64,000 nt of DNA from Fulvivirga ligni (GCF_021389935.1 NZ_CP089979.1:2461001-2525000), one strand, 5' to 3'. Positions 8,928 through 19,789 are shown, counted from the stretch's first letter. Notes: generated from the letters alone by a model not told the origin. Translations and numbers: made by a program.

Positions 8928-11093
8928 TTATTGCTTCAATATTGATCCGGTAATAATACTTTCTTCTGAAATAACTTTATAAAAATACATGCCTTCAACT
9001 ACTGATTGTCCAGAATCATTTTTTCCATTCCAGAGCACATGTGATGCTTCTTGATTTCTGGTTATAGTTTTGTTTACAATCACTTTTCCACTTATATCAG
9101 TGATTATTAACAGAATATCCTTGCTCGTACTAGATGCCACAGGAAAGTGGATCTCATTTTTAAATGGATTTGGATATGGTCTCTGTGCAGCGTCATTCAT
9201 ATCAATATTTTCTGCTGAAGCCGTTTTAGCTGCAATGGCATTTTGAGATTTCAGGATTAACTTCCATCGTTGTGCGGCATTATTGAGGTCGTTCCACATG
9301 AGCACATTTGTATTGTTGTCCTGACTGATATTTGCTACATCCAACCTTTTGCCAGGGGCGCATTCGGGTTCTATTTCATAATAGCCATTCCCCTGATCTA
9401 TAAATCGAAAACGCTGAGCTGTATTTGAATAGCTTTCCCAGATATGCATGTTAGAGCCTGCCTGATCCTGCCCACCTGCTACATCGAGTCTTCTACCTGT
9501 AGCGCATTGAGGTATAATTTCATATAAGCCATTGCCAACACCTACTATTTGCCAGGCCTGGGCTATGTTATTATTGCGTTCATAAATCTGAACATTGGCA
9601 CCATTAGTATTAGAGCCAGAGGCTACATCTAATCTTTTGCCTGGGGCACATTGAGGCTCTAATTCGTAGATGGCACCGCTGATGATTTCTGCTGATGATA
9701 CAATCTGGAGCTTCCATCGCTGAGCATTGTTGCCGTTATCATTCCATTGTTGCACATTAGCGCCATCGGAACTGCTGTTGCCTGAGACATCCAGACATTG
9801 AGAGGTGTTTTTATGCACGAGCTTATAATAGCCATCGGCCATGGCTCTTAACATCCATCGCTGTGCATCATTTCCGTTGTCTGTGTATTGAATAACATTG
9901 GTGCCTGGCGTAGCACTATTGTTAACTACATCAAGGCATTGATCGGTGCCCTTATGCTTTAGTTTGTAATGTCCGTCAGCTTGCAGGGTGATGACCCACT
10001 GCTGAGCTGTGGTAGTGTTGCTGGTCCATTGATGCACATTTGCATTCGGTGATGGGCTGTTGCTGTCCACATCCAGGCATTGGTTAGTTCCTTTATGGAT
10101 CAATTTGTATGTAGCTCCAGAGAATACATTTCCTGTAGAACATTCACCACCATAAGGAGCACGAGCCTGCACTCCTGAGTTAGTCATATCTACTTTTCTG
10201 ATAGAGCCATCCGGATCAAAATACATTTTATCAATGTTGCAGCTTCTGAAGCCGTAGTTGCCATTGTCATATCTATGGTAAACCATATAATAATCGTCAC
10301 AGCCGGGTATTTGAACTATAGAATGGTGCCCCGGTCCGGTAATCTGATCAGAGGAGGATAATATGGAACCGCGATAAGTCCAGGGGCCAGTGGGAGAGGA
10401 GGAGGTTGCATATTGCACATTGTACGAGGCGTTATACCAGGCGCCATTAGAATAGGTCATGTAGTAAATGCCATCTCTTTTTACGAGAAAAGGAGCTTCA
10501 GTATAATTTGGTGGAGTGATATCCATGGGGCCTGAGGCGAAGGAGATCATGTCTGGATTAAGTCTGCGGACCACCATTCTTGACCCATTGGAACCACCAT
10601 AGTAAAGATAGGCCTGACCGTCGTCATCTATAAAGGCCATGGCGTCTATAATGTCTACCGTATAAGGATCAGACCCAATGAAGGGGTAACCAATATCTAC
10701 GAAAGGACCGGTTGGACTATTGCTTATTGCACAGCCAATTTTAGTTTCGGCGGTGTAATACAAATAATATTTTCCATTTCTAGAGATCACAGACGGAGCC
10801 CATCCGTTCACATTGGCCCAGCTGCAATCTCTACCTACTGAAAATATAGCGCCTTCATCGACCCAGTTAGTAAGGTCATTGGAGGAGAAAGCATGGAAGT
10901 CTGTATTGCCTTGGGTTGCCGTAGGATAAATATAGTATTTGCCATTAAACATCCTTATTTCAGGGTCAGGATGATCTCCAGATAAAATGGGATTGCCACT
11001 CATTTGTGACCATGATAATTGAGAACATAGAAGAAGAGCCAGTGCTGTAATGCAAAGCTTTCTCCAGAGGGTTTTGAGGTTTAAATTTTTCAC
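8928..11093 (-). CDS. GH43-family glycosidase with ricin-type lectin repeats and T9SS sorting domain
   Basis: The 721-residue protein has a signal peptide (1-30) and a five-bladed GH43 catalytic domain to about residue 320. Its putative catalytic residues are D43 in HPDPE, D150 in DIIDAMAF and E199 in NYTEAP. Residues 325-620 hold six QxW-type ricin B repeats (AQQW, AQRW, AQRW, AQAW, AQRF, AQRW) that bind sugars. The end (about 640-721) is a Por/T9SS sorting domain with PYPNPFKNE and a GMYFYKV segment. GH43 members are arabinofuranosidases, arabinanases or xylosidases; I cannot choose between them. It is probably exported through the outer membrane by T9SS to act on plant or algal polysaccharide. 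No SusC/SusD pair lies nearby. Confidence 0.92.
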   Translation of the reverse strand: MKNLNLKTLWRKLCITALALLLCSQLSWSQMSGNPILSGDHPDPEIRMFNGKYYIYPTATQGNTDFHAFSSNDLTNWVDEGAIFSVGRDCSWANVNGWAPSVISRNGKYYLYYTAETKIGCAISNSPTGPFVDIGYPFIGSDPYTVDIIDAMAFIDDDGQAYLYYGGSNGSRMVVRRLNPDMISFASGPMDITPPNYTEAPFLVKRDGIYYMTYSNGAWYNASYNVQYATSSSPTGPWTYRGSILSSSDQITGPGHHSIVQIPGCDDYYMVYHRYDNGNYGFRSCNIDKMYFDPDGSIRKVDMTNSGVQARAPYGGECSTGNVFSGATYKLIHKGTNQCLDVDSNSPSPNANVHQWTSNTTTAQQWVITLQADGHYKLKHKGTDQCLDVVNNSATPGTNVIQYTDNGNDAQRWMLRAMADGYYKLVHKNTSQCLDVSGNSSSDGANVQQWNDNGNNAQRWKLQIVSSAEIISGAIYELEPQCAPGKRLDVASGSNTNGANVQIYERNNNIAQAWQIVGVGNGLYEIIPQCATGRRLDVAGGQDQAGSNMHIWESYSNTAQRFRFIDQGNGYYEIEPECAPGKRLDVANISQDNNTNVLMWNDLNNAAQRWKLILKSQNAIAAKTASAENIDMNDAAQRPYPNPFKNEIHFPVASSTSKDILLIITDISGKVIVNKTITRNQEASHVLWNGKNDSGQSVVEGMYFYKVISEESIITGSILKQ

Positions 11094-11362
11094 AGTTAGA
11101 AGCGTTTAATTAAACATAATTAAACCTAACTCTTCAGACAGAACAGGGCATAGCAGTGCAGCTAAGTCCGCTGCTCAGGCTTAGGGTTTCAGGTTGAATA
11201 ATGAAATTAGATAAAATGAAGGGCATACCCAACCTGGGAATAACTGTAAAAATTACGTGAAATCGTTAAGCACTTAGCCAACAGTTAATTACAGGAGAAA
11301 ACGTACTGAGTTTGTGAAAACTTTGTAGTATAAAATGTAGTTGAATGAACTGATGGACTTTT

Positions 11363-12190
11363 TTACAATTGCCACTTGATATAAACATTGATAGCCGGTT
11401 CCGTACTATCGAATGCTCTACCATAGCCTGGGATTGCAAAAGTTTCTACTGGGTCTGAATCACCTTCTACTGTGTCATGGTCAATTAAAATTCTTAAAGC
11501 GAATGTACCGCCAATGAGCCAGTGAGGGTTTTTTAGTTTCTTTTCCGTTCCGAAAACTACTTCGGCCCAGGTAGCAGATAAATCTTTGCGTTCAAATGAT
11601 CGAGTGATATTTGGCCATAAGGGACTGCTAATTTCATAGCTACCATTTTCGTCATAAGTGGACATGGCATATCTTCCGCCGATATAGAACGTATTAGTGT
11701 TGTCTAAGGGGATGAGATAGTTAATTCCACCTTTGAAATACTGTCCTTTCACTGTGTATTCCCCATTTTCTATGGCACTACCTGGATGTAATTCAGCCTG
11801 GCCTGCATGAGCTACCAGTACCAGTTTGTTTTTCATTTGAAAGGCTACTCCAGCTTCATACTTGGTTTCAAAATCAGTAGGTATAGTTAGGAATTTACCA
11901 TAGTCAATGAATATTTGAAAGGCCGTTTTGATGTTTACCTTAGGTTTTACTGCAAGAGAATCTGTAACGGTAGAATCAGAAATGGCCGTTTGATTGACAA
12001 CTACCGTATCAGTCGGTGTAGTCTTTTTGACCATGGTAGAATCTGATATGACCTTTTCACTTGCAGGAATGGTATCATTCAAAACAGCCACAGAATCAAT
12101 GCTCGAGGTCTTGGTGCTGTCAGATTGAGCTTGTGCACTTATCGCTGAGCAGCTAAGAATACTAAAAATAAATAATAGCCTTAAAATCAT
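11363..12190 (-). CDS. Secreted, probably outer-membrane beta-barrel protein of unknown function
   Basis: A longer frame reaches 12277, but the signal peptide MILRLLFIFSILSCSAISAQAQ begins at ATG 12190, giving 275 residues. After the signal peptide comes a low-complexity Ser/Thr/Asp/Val spacer (about residues 23-85) with repeated SDST and DTVV units. An antiparallel-beta domain follows with alternating hydrophobic residues (FKGGINYLIPLDNTNTFYIGG; WAEVVFGTEKK) and ends in IKWQL, a C-terminal pattern typical of barrel proteins. The chosen start overlaps the end of the upstream lipoprotein gene by 29 bases, so the two are translationally linked. I recognise no named family. Confidence 0.7.
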   Translation of the reverse strand: MILRLLFIFSILSCSAISAQAQSDSTKTSSIDSVAVLNDTIPASEKVISDSTMVKKTTPTDTVVVNQTAISDSTVTDSLAVKPKVNIKTAFQIFIDYGKFLTIPTDFETKYEAGVAFQMKNKLVLVAHAGQAELHPGSAIENGEYTVKGQYFKGGINYLIPLDNTNTFYIGGRYAMSTYDENGSYEISSPLWPNITRSFERKDLSATWAEVVFGTEKKLKNPHWLIGGTFALRILIDHDTVEGDSDPVETFAIPGYGRAFDSTEPAINVYIKWQL

Positions 12191-12818
12191 TGCTGGATAA
12201 GTTTGTAGAATCATCTTGTATTTTGGATAGGCTATCGTAGCCATCGAGGTTACTGTCGAATAGTAAATCAAAATCATAGGCCAGAACCTTTATTTTCCTA
12301 TTCTCTTCGGCGGTAAGCCTTGAATATTTAGTTCTGATAGTGTAAACATCATTGTTCAAGTGGACGTAGAATTTGCTGCTATCAGCATTTGGATTAAGCC
12401 CCAATTTATAGCTCTTGGCAGAATCTGCGTAGGTCACCTCTGTACCTTCAAGGCTGGCTGCTACAATTTTAGAAATTAAAACATCTCCGGACTCAACAGT
12501 AGAAATGGTATCATTGAATAGTCCTTTCAATGTGTTCAAATCACTCTTGGTATTGTTAAGAGATTCTTTTTCTACACTATAATCAGTTTGATTTAACTCG
12601 TAAAGTGAGTCTAATACGGTTATGCTATCATTAATGGTGATTATTTTATCGTCAATGTTGTCAATGCTGTCATTGAGCGTTTGCAGTTTTCTTGCATTAA
12701 TAAACTGCATAGTAAAATATGGAGCAGTATCCGTAAGATTAATTTCTTGTTCTTCACAACTTAAAAAGCCCAGAAAGCTTATAAGTATATAGATGAGAAG
12801 CCGGTCGTAATTTTTCAT
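12162..12818 (-). CDS. Coiled-coil lipoprotein of unknown function
   Basis: The frame opens at 12830 (MPCF), but MKNYDRLLIYILISFLGFLSC from 12818 is a standard lipoprotein signal with lipobox FLSC, giving 218 residues. Residues about 45-100 are a predicted coiled coil with heptad-like leucines and isoleucines (LNDSIDNIDDKIITINDSITVLDSL). The rest is polar and acidic. Its 3' end overlaps the start of the next envelope protein gene by 29 bases. The pair probably forms one envelope unit: a lipidated coiled-coil protein and a barrel-like partner. The function is unknown. Confidence 0.7.
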   Translation of the reverse strand: MKNYDRLLIYILISFLGFLSCEEQEINLTDTAPYFTMQFINARKLQTLNDSIDNIDDKIITINDSITVLDSLYELNQTDYSVEKESLNNTKSDLNTLKGLFNDTISTVESGDVLISKIVAASLEGTEVTYADSAKSYKLGLNPNADSSKFYVHLNNDVYTIRTKYSRLTAEENRKIKVLAYDFDLLFDSNLDGYDSLSKIQDDSTNLSSNDFKAIIYF

Positions 12819-12870
12819 AAAACAGGGCAAAAATAAGAATTTCAGTTTAGTAAACAGGTAATTTCTTTTC

Positions 12871-15387
12871 TTAGTACGGATCTACATCAAAAATTATGCG
12901 CGATGATTTGAGGCCTTTTTCCTGTAGCACTTCATGAGCCATCTCCTGCATCACTGTTTTTGCTTTGCTTAGGTTTATTTTCGATCGCTCCAGCTTAACA
13001 GATAGCTCCATCAGGTACTCATTTCTTATTCTTGATATTAAGGGTTCTTCGGGGCCAAGTACTCTTTTAGCACCAAGCTGTTCTTTTAATAGATTACCGA
13101 GTTTGATGGCTGTAGTTTTAGCTGTTTGAGCATCTTTATTTTTAACTATTACATTAATAAGTCTGGTGAAAGGAGGGTATCCATGTAGCTGTCTCTCAGC
13201 TAGTTCCTGCTTATAAAATGAATTGTAATCATGCGTAACTATCTGAGTAAGAATAGTCTGCTCTATATTTCTTGATTGGATGATTACCTTACCTTTTTTA
13301 TCCCTTCGGCCTGCTCTGCCGCTGACCTGAGTAGAAAGCTGAAAGGCTCTTTCAAAAGATCTGAAATCAGGAAAGTGAAGCATTCTGTCTATGTCGAAAA
13401 TGCCTACCAAATTCACATTATCAAAGTCCAGCCCTTTACTAACCATTTGAGTGCCCACCAATATATCTACATAGCCATTTTCAAAGTCTGAGATTATATT
13501 ATCATAGCTATTCTTCCTGCGCGTAGTGTCTAGGTCCATTCTTTGAATACGAGCATCAGGAAACAGAAGAGACAGTTCTTCTTCCAGCTTTTCTGTACCA
13601 AATCCCATGGTGTTCATGTTGGTAGACCCACAGGCTTCACAAGCATGAGGAACAGGCTCTTTATAACCACAATAATGGCAGCGCATCTCCGCTTTATACT
13701 GATGGTAGGTGAGACTTACAGCGCAGTTTTCACATTTTGGCACCCAGCCGCACTCATTGCACATCAGGTAAGGAGAATAGCCACGACGGTTTTGAAACAC
13801 GATGACCTGCTCTTTTTGCTCCATCGCAAGTGTAATAGCTTCTACCAGTTCGGTAGAAAACTCACCTTTCAAAAGCTTTTTATTTCTCTGCCTTACCATA
13901 TCAGCAACTTGAAAATCGGGTAAGGCACCACTACCAAATCGGGTGTTTAATTTTATGAGTCCATATTTTCCACTCTGAGCATGAAACTGTGACTCGATAG
14001 ATGGAGTAGCTGATCCTAGCAATACCTTGGCGTGATGTTCCCGGGCGATAACAAAGGCCAGATCACGGGCATTGTAGCGAGGAGCTGGGTCATATTGTTT
14101 GTAGGAAGATTCATGCTCTTCGTCTATAATAATCAAGCCAAGATTATCGAAAGGAAGAAATACTGCCGATCTTACGCCAACCACAAACTGGTACTTGCCA
14201 GATAAAACACCTTTCCAAATCTCAACACGTTCATTATCAGAGAATTTGGAGTGATAAACACCCATCTTATCTCCGAATATTTTTCTTAGTCGGTTAACAA
14301 TTTGAGTGGTTAGTGCAATTTCAGGTAACAAATATAACACCTGACTTTCACCCTCTAACGCATCCTGAATCAGACTGATATAAATTTCAGTTTTACCGCT
14401 ACCTGTAATTCCATGTAGCAGAGAAATGTCTTTTTCCTGAAAGGAAGCCATAATTTCTTCCTTAGCTTGCTGTTGGATGTCGGTTAGTGTTACTTCTTTT
14501 AGCGATTGGTCATGGTTGTCGAATCGGCTGATGATTACTTCGAATTCCTCGAAAACGCCATTTTTAACCAATGTTCTTAATGAAGAGGTAGATAAATCAC
14601 CTTCATTAAAAGAGGCCTTTGGTATTCCATCGCGGTTTCTTTCAGGATGGTTGAAGACCGGAATTTCTTGTAAATAGTGTAATAATATGGCTTCTTGCTT
14701 CGGCTTCTTCTCCAGGTTTTCAAAAAGAGATTCCAGTTCTTCCTTATTGTCAGCTAAAAACTGAGACATCCTTATACGGGTCTCTTTTTTAGGCTTGTAC
14801 TTCTCTTTGACCTCTTCAAAAAGCAAAACAGCACCTTTGTATACTAACGATTTGATTAAGCTGTAAATGGTCTTTTGATTGACCAGCCGGCCTATTTCAC
14901 TGTATGATAATACTTCATCATTTTGCAGCGCTTCAATTACTGTAGCTTCCTTGTCACTAAAGTCAATATCTGATTCGTAGTAGTCAAAATGGGGGTGCAG
15001 TTGCACTTTAGATTCACTGCTGAGCTTAAGACCTGAGGGCAACGCCATATTCAGCACTTCGCCTATGGTGCACATGTAATAATTGGCAATCCATTGGAAA
15101 AGAGATATTTGCAAAGGCTGGATTACAGGCTCTTCATCTAAGAGCTCTAATAAATATTTAGCCTCATACTTTTCTGGTGGTGTCTCATGAATCCTACCGA
15201 TGACTCCGGTAAGTACTTTACGCTGGCCAAACTGTACAATAACGCGAGCGCCCACCACTATCTTATCGCTCAACTCATGCGGCACGCGGTAAGTGAACAT
15301 TTTTGGTATGGGCACAGGTAGCACTACATCTACAAAAAATGTTTTTCTACCTTGGGTGCTATTATTTTGAAACTCCAGCTGGCTCAT
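12871..15387 (-). CDS. priA: Primosomal protein N' (replication restart helicase PriA)
   Basis: The 838-residue protein carries the N-terminal 3'-DNA-binding domain (VDVVLPVPIPKMFTYRVP), the Walker A GITGSGKTEIY, the Walker B/DEEH box (IIDEEHESSYKQ), helicase motifs V and VI (GTQMVSKGLDFDNV; QVSGRAGR) and the two zinc-binding clusters CNECGWVPKCENC and CHYCG...CEACG. PriA binds stalled or repaired forks and reloads the replisome. The length is as expected. It is a stand-alone gene with about 40 bases to each neighbour. Confidence 0.96.
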   Translation of the reverse strand: MSQLEFQNNSTQGRKTFFVDVVLPVPIPKMFTYRVPHELSDKIVVGARVIVQFGQRKVLTGVIGRIHETPPEKYEAKYLLELLDEEPVIQPLQISLFQWIANYYMCTIGEVLNMALPSGLKLSSESKVQLHPHFDYYESDIDFSDKEATVIEALQNDEVLSYSEIGRLVNQKTIYSLIKSLVYKGAVLLFEEVKEKYKPKKETRIRMSQFLADNKEELESLFENLEKKPKQEAILLHYLQEIPVFNHPERNRDGIPKASFNEGDLSTSSLRTLVKNGVFEEFEVIISRFDNHDQSLKEVTLTDIQQQAKEEIMASFQEKDISLLHGITGSGKTEIYISLIQDALEGESQVLYLLPEIALTTQIVNRLRKIFGDKMGVYHSKFSDNERVEIWKGVLSGKYQFVVGVRSAVFLPFDNLGLIIIDEEHESSYKQYDPAPRYNARDLAFVIAREHHAKVLLGSATPSIESQFHAQSGKYGLIKLNTRFGSGALPDFQVADMVRQRNKKLLKGEFSTELVEAITLAMEQKEQVIVFQNRRGYSPYLMCNECGWVPKCENCAVSLTYHQYKAEMRCHYCGYKEPVPHACEACGSTNMNTMGFGTEKLEEELSLLFPDARIQRMDLDTTRRKNSYDNIISDFENGYVDILVGTQMVSKGLDFDNVNLVGIFDIDRMLHFPDFRSFERAFQLSTQVSGRAGRRDKKGKVIIQSRNIEQTILTQIVTHDYNSFYKQELAERQLHGYPPFTRLINVIVKNKDAQTAKTTAIKLGNLLKEQLGAKRVLGPEEPLISRIRNEYLMELSVKLERSKINLSKAKTVMQEMAHEVLQEKGLKSSRIIFDVDPY

Positions 15388-15428
15388 GGATAGCCAATGT
15401 TAACAACTAATTGACTTCAATACAATAC

Positions 15429-17534
15429 TTATGGCTTTTGTAGCTGCTCGTAAGCTTTTTCTACCTCATGCACTGGTAGTTTACATGTTTTGTTATAGCA
15501 AACATAGATTGTGGTTTTGCTGCCAGCCGCCGTTTTTTCTTCAAGTAGTGGAAGGTCGCTGCTAGAGGTGGTTCCCATTAATATTTTGTTGGGTACATAT
15601 CTTTTAACAAACTCATTTCTAAAGGCTAATGCCTCATTGCCCACTATGGCTATTTCAGCGGTTGGGTTTAATAGATAAGTATATAAATTACCCCAATTAG
15701 AGAGGTAGGCAGTTTCAGTGGTAAGCAGGGTTTTAACCTTGGCTAACATATGGCTGCTCTTAGATTTGTATTCCTCATTATCATACAATGTACCAATCAT
15801 ATGCAGGTTAATAGCCATCTGAGAGTTTGAAGCAGGAATTACGTTGTCGAATATCTCTTTTTTGCGGGCTATTAACTTTTCAGAGCTGTTGTCACTAAAG
15901 AAAAACAGTTCTTCTTCTTTATCATAAAAATGTACTAGTGTGTACTCTGTGAGCTCCAGAGCAGATTCAAGCCAGGCTTCATCAAATGTGGCCTGGTATA
16001 ATGCTGAAAATGCGTCTATTGTAAACGCATAATCTTCTAAATATCCATCGATGCTAGTTTTACCTTCCTTAAAGCTCCGAAATAGCTTGCCATCTTGCAT
16101 CATTTCGTTTTTGATGAAAGAGGCATTTTTAATTGCTAATTGTAAGAATTTATCTTCACCAAAAGTGTTGTAAGCATCTACTAAGCCTTTAAGCATCAGT
16201 GCATTCCAGCATGTAAGAGCTTTGTCGTCTAACCCTGGTCTTACTCTTTTTGCTCTTTCTTCTAAAAGTAGTTGATTCGCTTTGTAGATCTTCTCATTCA
16301 GTTTTTCTGAGCTAAGGCTATATTTACTAGCAAACTCATCATCAGAAAGTGCTTTGTGAAGAATGTTTTTACCTTCTTCCCAGTTTCCAGGCTTATTCAC
16401 ATTGTAATAGGCTTTGATCAAATCGGCATCATCATGCAAAATCTGATTAAGCTCTTCGTCCGTCCAGACATAGAACTTGCCTTCTTCACCTTCACTATCG
16501 GCATCTAATGCTGAATAAAATCCGCCTTCAGCGTTTGTCATTTCTCTCTCTAGCCAATCAATGGTTTGATAAACCACATGCTTGTAAAGCGGCTTTTTAG
16601 TAACCAAATAGGCTTCGCTAAACAGACTAACCAACTGACCATTATCGTAGAGCATTTTCTCAAAATGAGGCACCAGCCAATCGGCATCTACAGAATAGCG
16701 CGCAAATCCGCCGCCTACCTGATCGTAGATTCCTCCCTTCGCTATTTCATCCAGAGTAAGCTCAAGTTGTCTCAAGGCTGGTTGATTATTAGTGATGTGG
16801 TAATACCTTAGTAAGAATAACCAATTGGCAGGCATAGGGAATTTAGGTGCTCTATTGAAGCCGCCTTTCTCAGTATCAAATCTTTGTGAGAAGTTTTGAA
16901 ACATAGAGTCTAACGCTTCTCTATTAAGATCTGTTCCGTCGCTTTTTAATCTGAATTTTATGATTTCACTAGTGGCAATGGCATCAGTTAATTCTTTAGC
17001 GGAAGCTTCTACTTCTTCTCTTTTTGTCTCATAAACCTGTGCTATTTGTGTGAGTACTTGTGCCCAGCCGTTAGGAGGGAAGTAGGTGCCCCCGTAGAAC
17101 GGCTGCTGATCCGAAGTAAGAAAAACATTGAGTGGCCAGCCTCCATTTTGACCCATAGCCTGTACGGCATCCATGTAAATTTGGTCTACATCTGGCCGTT
17201 CTTCACGGTCTACCTTAATGCAGATGAAATGCTTATTCATAATCTCAGCAATGCTGTCATTCTCAAATGACTCTTTTTCCATTACATGACACCAATGACA
17301 AGAGGAGTAGCCAATGCTCACTAAAATTGGCTTATCCTCGGCTTTAGCTTTGTTTAAAGCTTCTTCGCCCCATGGGTACCATTCCACTGGATTATAGGCA
17401 TGCTGCAATAAATATGGACTTGTTGAATGTATTAGGTGGTTAGCTCCTTCTGGCATTTCTGTATTTTCTTTTGGGTTCTTCTGGCAGGAAATGAGTAAAA
17501 TAACGAATAATATAAGGACTAAATTTTTAAGCAT
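15429..17534 (-). CDS. DUF255 thioredoxin-domain lipoprotein (YyaL/SPATA20 family)
   Basis: The 701-residue protein starts with a lipoprotein signal ([18 protein letters not shown]). Residues about 30-190 form the DUF255 thioredoxin-like domain, with the redox motif [12 protein letters not shown] and [16 protein letters not shown] opening ([20 protein letters not shown]). The remaining 500 residues form an alpha/alpha-barrel resembling glycosidase folds ([17 protein letters not shown]). YyaL/SPATA20 proteins are widespread; their substrates are not established. Membrane lipidation here is a Bacteroidota variation. It starts 5 bases after the GSCFA gene, so the pair is an operon. Confidence 0.88.
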   Translation of the reverse strand: MLKNLVLILFVILLISCQKNPKENTEMPEGANHLIHSTSPYLLQHAYNPVEWYPWGEEALNKAKAEDKPILVSIGYSSCHWCHVMEKESFENDSIAEIMNKHFICIKVDREERPDVDQIYMDAVQAMGQNGGWPLNVFLTSDQQPFYGGTYFPPNGWAQVLTQIAQVYETKREEVEASAKELTDAIATSEIIKFRLKSDGTDLNREALDSMFQNFSQRFDTEKGGFNRAPKFPMPANWLFLLRYYHITNNQPALRQLELTLDEIAKGGIYDQVGGGFARYSVDADWLVPHFEKMLYDNGQLVSLFSEAYLVTKKPLYKHVVYQTIDWLEREMTNAEGGFYSALDADSEGEEGKFYVWTDEELNQILHDDADLIKAYYNVNKPGNWEEGKNILHKALSDDEFASKYSLSSEKLNEKIYKANQLLLEERAKRVRPGLDDKALTCWNALMLKGLVDAYNTFGEDKFLQLAIKNASFIKNEMMQDGKLFRSFKEGKTSIDGYLEDYAFTIDAFSALYQATFDEAWLESALELTEYTLVHFYDKEEELFFFSDNSSEKLIARKKEIFDNVIPASNSQMAINLHMIGTLYDNEEYKSKSSHMLAKVKTLLTTETAYLSNWGNLYTYLLNPTAEIAIVGNEALAFRNEFVKRYVPNKILMGTTSSSDLPLLEEKTAAGSKTTIYVCYNKTCKLPVHEVEKAYEQLQKP

Positions 17535-17539
17535 ATGCT

Positions 17540-18511
17540 TTAAATAAGTTGATCTTCAAGACTTTTTATCTCCTCTCTCACATTTATCTTATTCTCTAAC
17601 TCCTTAAGCTTGATGATGGTTTCACGAACAAATTTTTGATGTTCATCGGTTTCTGGGTTAAACGGTCTGTGCTGCAGCGCTCGCTTTATTTTTTGCCATT
17701 GTGGGATGAACTTTAAGGTCTCAGCATCAAAATATGACTCACTAAACTGATCCCATATGTAATTTTCTGCCGTTTCATTCGGGTGAATCATATCGGCTTT
17801 ATAGAAACGGTAATCTCTGAGGTCGTCCATCATAATTTCATAGCTGGGAAAATAATGAACATTACTATGTTGCTGTGTGATTGTGTCACAAGCTACCCGC
17901 AGGTTGGCCTTGCTTACACTGTTCAGCGGCAATGTGTCTTTTATATGCCTAACTGGAGAAACGGTGAGTATTATATTGATATCCTTATTTAAATCTTGGA
18001 GGTCACGATAGAATTGATCAAAACCATTTAAGATTTGTTTTTGAGTCAATAGCTCTTTAGTGAATGACCTGGCCGGCACTTTATGACAGTTGGCTACAAT
18101 TTGCTGGTTATCAGCCCTGCGATAAACGAAGGCAGTGCCAAAAGTGATGATTAAGCACCGGCTGTTTTTGATGAATTCATGGGTAGCTGCTATGCTTTCA
18201 TTTACCTGTGAAACAATCTCTTCTTTTGATAGTGATGAGAAAGACGAATGAAAATCATAATTAGCAAAGAGCCCCTGACTATTCAGGTAGGTTTCTTCTG
18301 TAGGCTTAATATTGTTTAAGCTATAGGAAAGCAGTTTAAATATAGATAGGGGATTATAAACTGTGCCAAATGGATTGGCGAGGGCTGTAAATTTATTTTC
18401 AGAAAACTTAAGCCCTATGCAATCTGAAAAACATGATCCTATTGATAGGATGGGGGTGGATAGGGTTATTTTATTATCCGAATGATAAACCTTTAAGGAT
18501 GTTCTAAACAT
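17540..18511 (-). CDS. GSCFA-family protein (SGNH-hydrolase-like)
   Basis: The frame opens at 18538, but MFRTSLKVY from ATG 18511 fits the usual N-terminus of the family, giving 323 residues. It carries the family signature as SIGSCFSD near residue 30 (canonical GSCFA), a strand ending in [10 protein letters not shown], and [10 protein letters not shown] and MIHPNE in the C-terminal half. These three blocks match an SGNH/GDSL-type esterase arrangement: Ser, and the catalytic H in IHPNE. The biological role is unknown. It is immediately upstream of the DUF255 lipoprotein gene. Confidence 0.82.
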   Translation of the reverse strand: MFRTSLKVYHSDNKITLSTPILSIGSCFSDCIGLKFSENKFTALANPFGTVYNPLSIFKLLSYSLNNIKPTEETYLNSQGLFANYDFHSSFSSLSKEEIVSQVNESIAATHEFIKNSRCLIITFGTAFVYRRADNQQIVANCHKVPARSFTKELLTQKQILNGFDQFYRDLQDLNKDINIILTVSPVRHIKDTLPLNSVSKANLRVACDTITQQHSNVHYFPSYEIMMDDLRDYRFYKADMIHPNETAENYIWDQFSESYFDAETLKFIPQWQKIKRALQHRPFNPETDEHQKFVRETIIKLKELENKINVREEIKSLEDQLI

Positions 18512-18576
18512 ATGCTTAAAGGTAATTAAGAAAGGCATAGAATTTTAATTAATCCTACGCCTTTAAAAATTCTCTA

Positions 18577-19632
18577 TTAGAAACTAATTAGTGCTGTAGA
18601 GCAATCTTCTAAATTATGAGATGATTCTATAGTGAAATCTGCTGCTATTTGAGCATGTTCTGTTGCAATATCAACGTACCAATCAGAATTTGATTGATTA
18701 GACTCTATGTGAGTTGGTGTATTAGCGGTAAGACGAGCAGTAGTTCTAATGGTTATTGAATGAGTCTGATCATACTGTAACCAGTCGCAATTATTACAAT
18801 GACTTTTCTTTGATCTAAAAGTAGCTTCCATTCTCGTATTGGAGAAGGTGTATCCAACTATAACATTAATATAATGCCCAGGAAAGCACTGAATGGCTCC
18901 ATTTGGTTTTTCAATGCAGTCACCTTCTTCCCATCTTCTCTCATAACGAGGAACAAATGTCTTGGTGACTTTAACATTACCATCATATTTCCAATCAGTA
19001 TAATCCCAAGGTGCTTTAAAACAGTTACAAGTATAATAATCCCCGCAGTGTTGAGTAAAAACATCAGTTCTTGCTTCACTCTCAGATTTTGAAAATTGAA
19101 AGCGCTTTATGTCAGTTTCATTACCATCTAAAGGTGTTGATACAATTTCTTTATTGGTATATTTAATTAGGTCATTGTCAATAATAACATAACCTTTAGG
19201 ATTAAGTACAGATGCTATGAACATATCGTTAAAGGTTCTTTCATAGTCGCCCGCAGCGTTATAGGTGATGATATCTGCAAATTTGTTTAGTACTTCATCA
19301 TATTTAGCTTCAATATTCTCGAAATCTGTATTGGAGGAATTTTGGTTTTCAATAATTTGAATTTGAGATTTAAAATCATGATATCTAGCTAAAAGTGATT
19401 TGAAACCTAAGTCTGCCGCCCAATTGACAATATCTTCTTCTGGTTGATTTTTGAATAATTCAAGCGATCTATTGAAAACTTCATGATCTCTAAATTGCAA
19501 CATTTGTTGATCGTTGGTCTTAATCACTGATATTTCAGGGAAACTAGGTTGTGGATCTTCATTTTGATCTAGACTACATGCACTCATTAATACGAATACT
19601 AATAAAATCGATAATAGGTTTAAGTTTTTAAT
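18577..19632 (-). CDS. Lipoprotein of unknown function with probable ATT start
   Basis: From the first ATG (19587) the product would start inside its own signal sequence (MSACSLDQNED). Fifteen codons upstream in frame, ATT at 19630-19632 gives MKNLNLLSILLVFVLMSAC, a complete lipoprotein signal, after an in-frame TAG and an A-rich leader. I therefore call the start at ATT, giving 351 residues. The mature protein has an N-terminal helical part (residues 30-120) and a C-terminal beta-rich part with many cysteines (QHCGDYYTCNCF; KSHCNNCDW; EDCST), suggesting disulfides or metal. I recognise no family. Confidence 0.65.
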   Translation of the reverse strand: MKNLNLLSILLVFVLMSACSLDQNEDPQPSFPEISVIKTNDQQMLQFRDHEVFNRSLELFKNQPEEDIVNWAADLGFKSLLARYHDFKSQIQIIENQNSSNTDFENIEAKYDEVLNKFADIITYNAAGDYERTFNDMFIASVLNPKGYVIIDNDLIKYTNKEIVSTPLDGNETDIKRFQFSKSESEARTDVFTQHCGDYYTCNCFKAPWDYTDWKYDGNVKVTKTFVPRYERRWEEGDCIEKPNGAIQCFPGHYINVIVGYTFSNTRMEATFRSKKSHCNNCDWLQYDQTHSITIRTTARLTANTPTHIESNQSNSDWYVDIATEHAQIAADFTIESSHNLEDCSTALISF

Positions 19633-19789
19633 TATATGTTTATTTTTATTAAAAATATAAATCTAAATACATTTATTTAAATTAAAATAATTAATATAAT
19701 AAATTTTAAAGTTTCATAATTTGACACAATTGTTCTTTAGTTCACTTCTCTGTGAATCAGTAGTTTAGAAAGGAATTTTGAGATTAATA

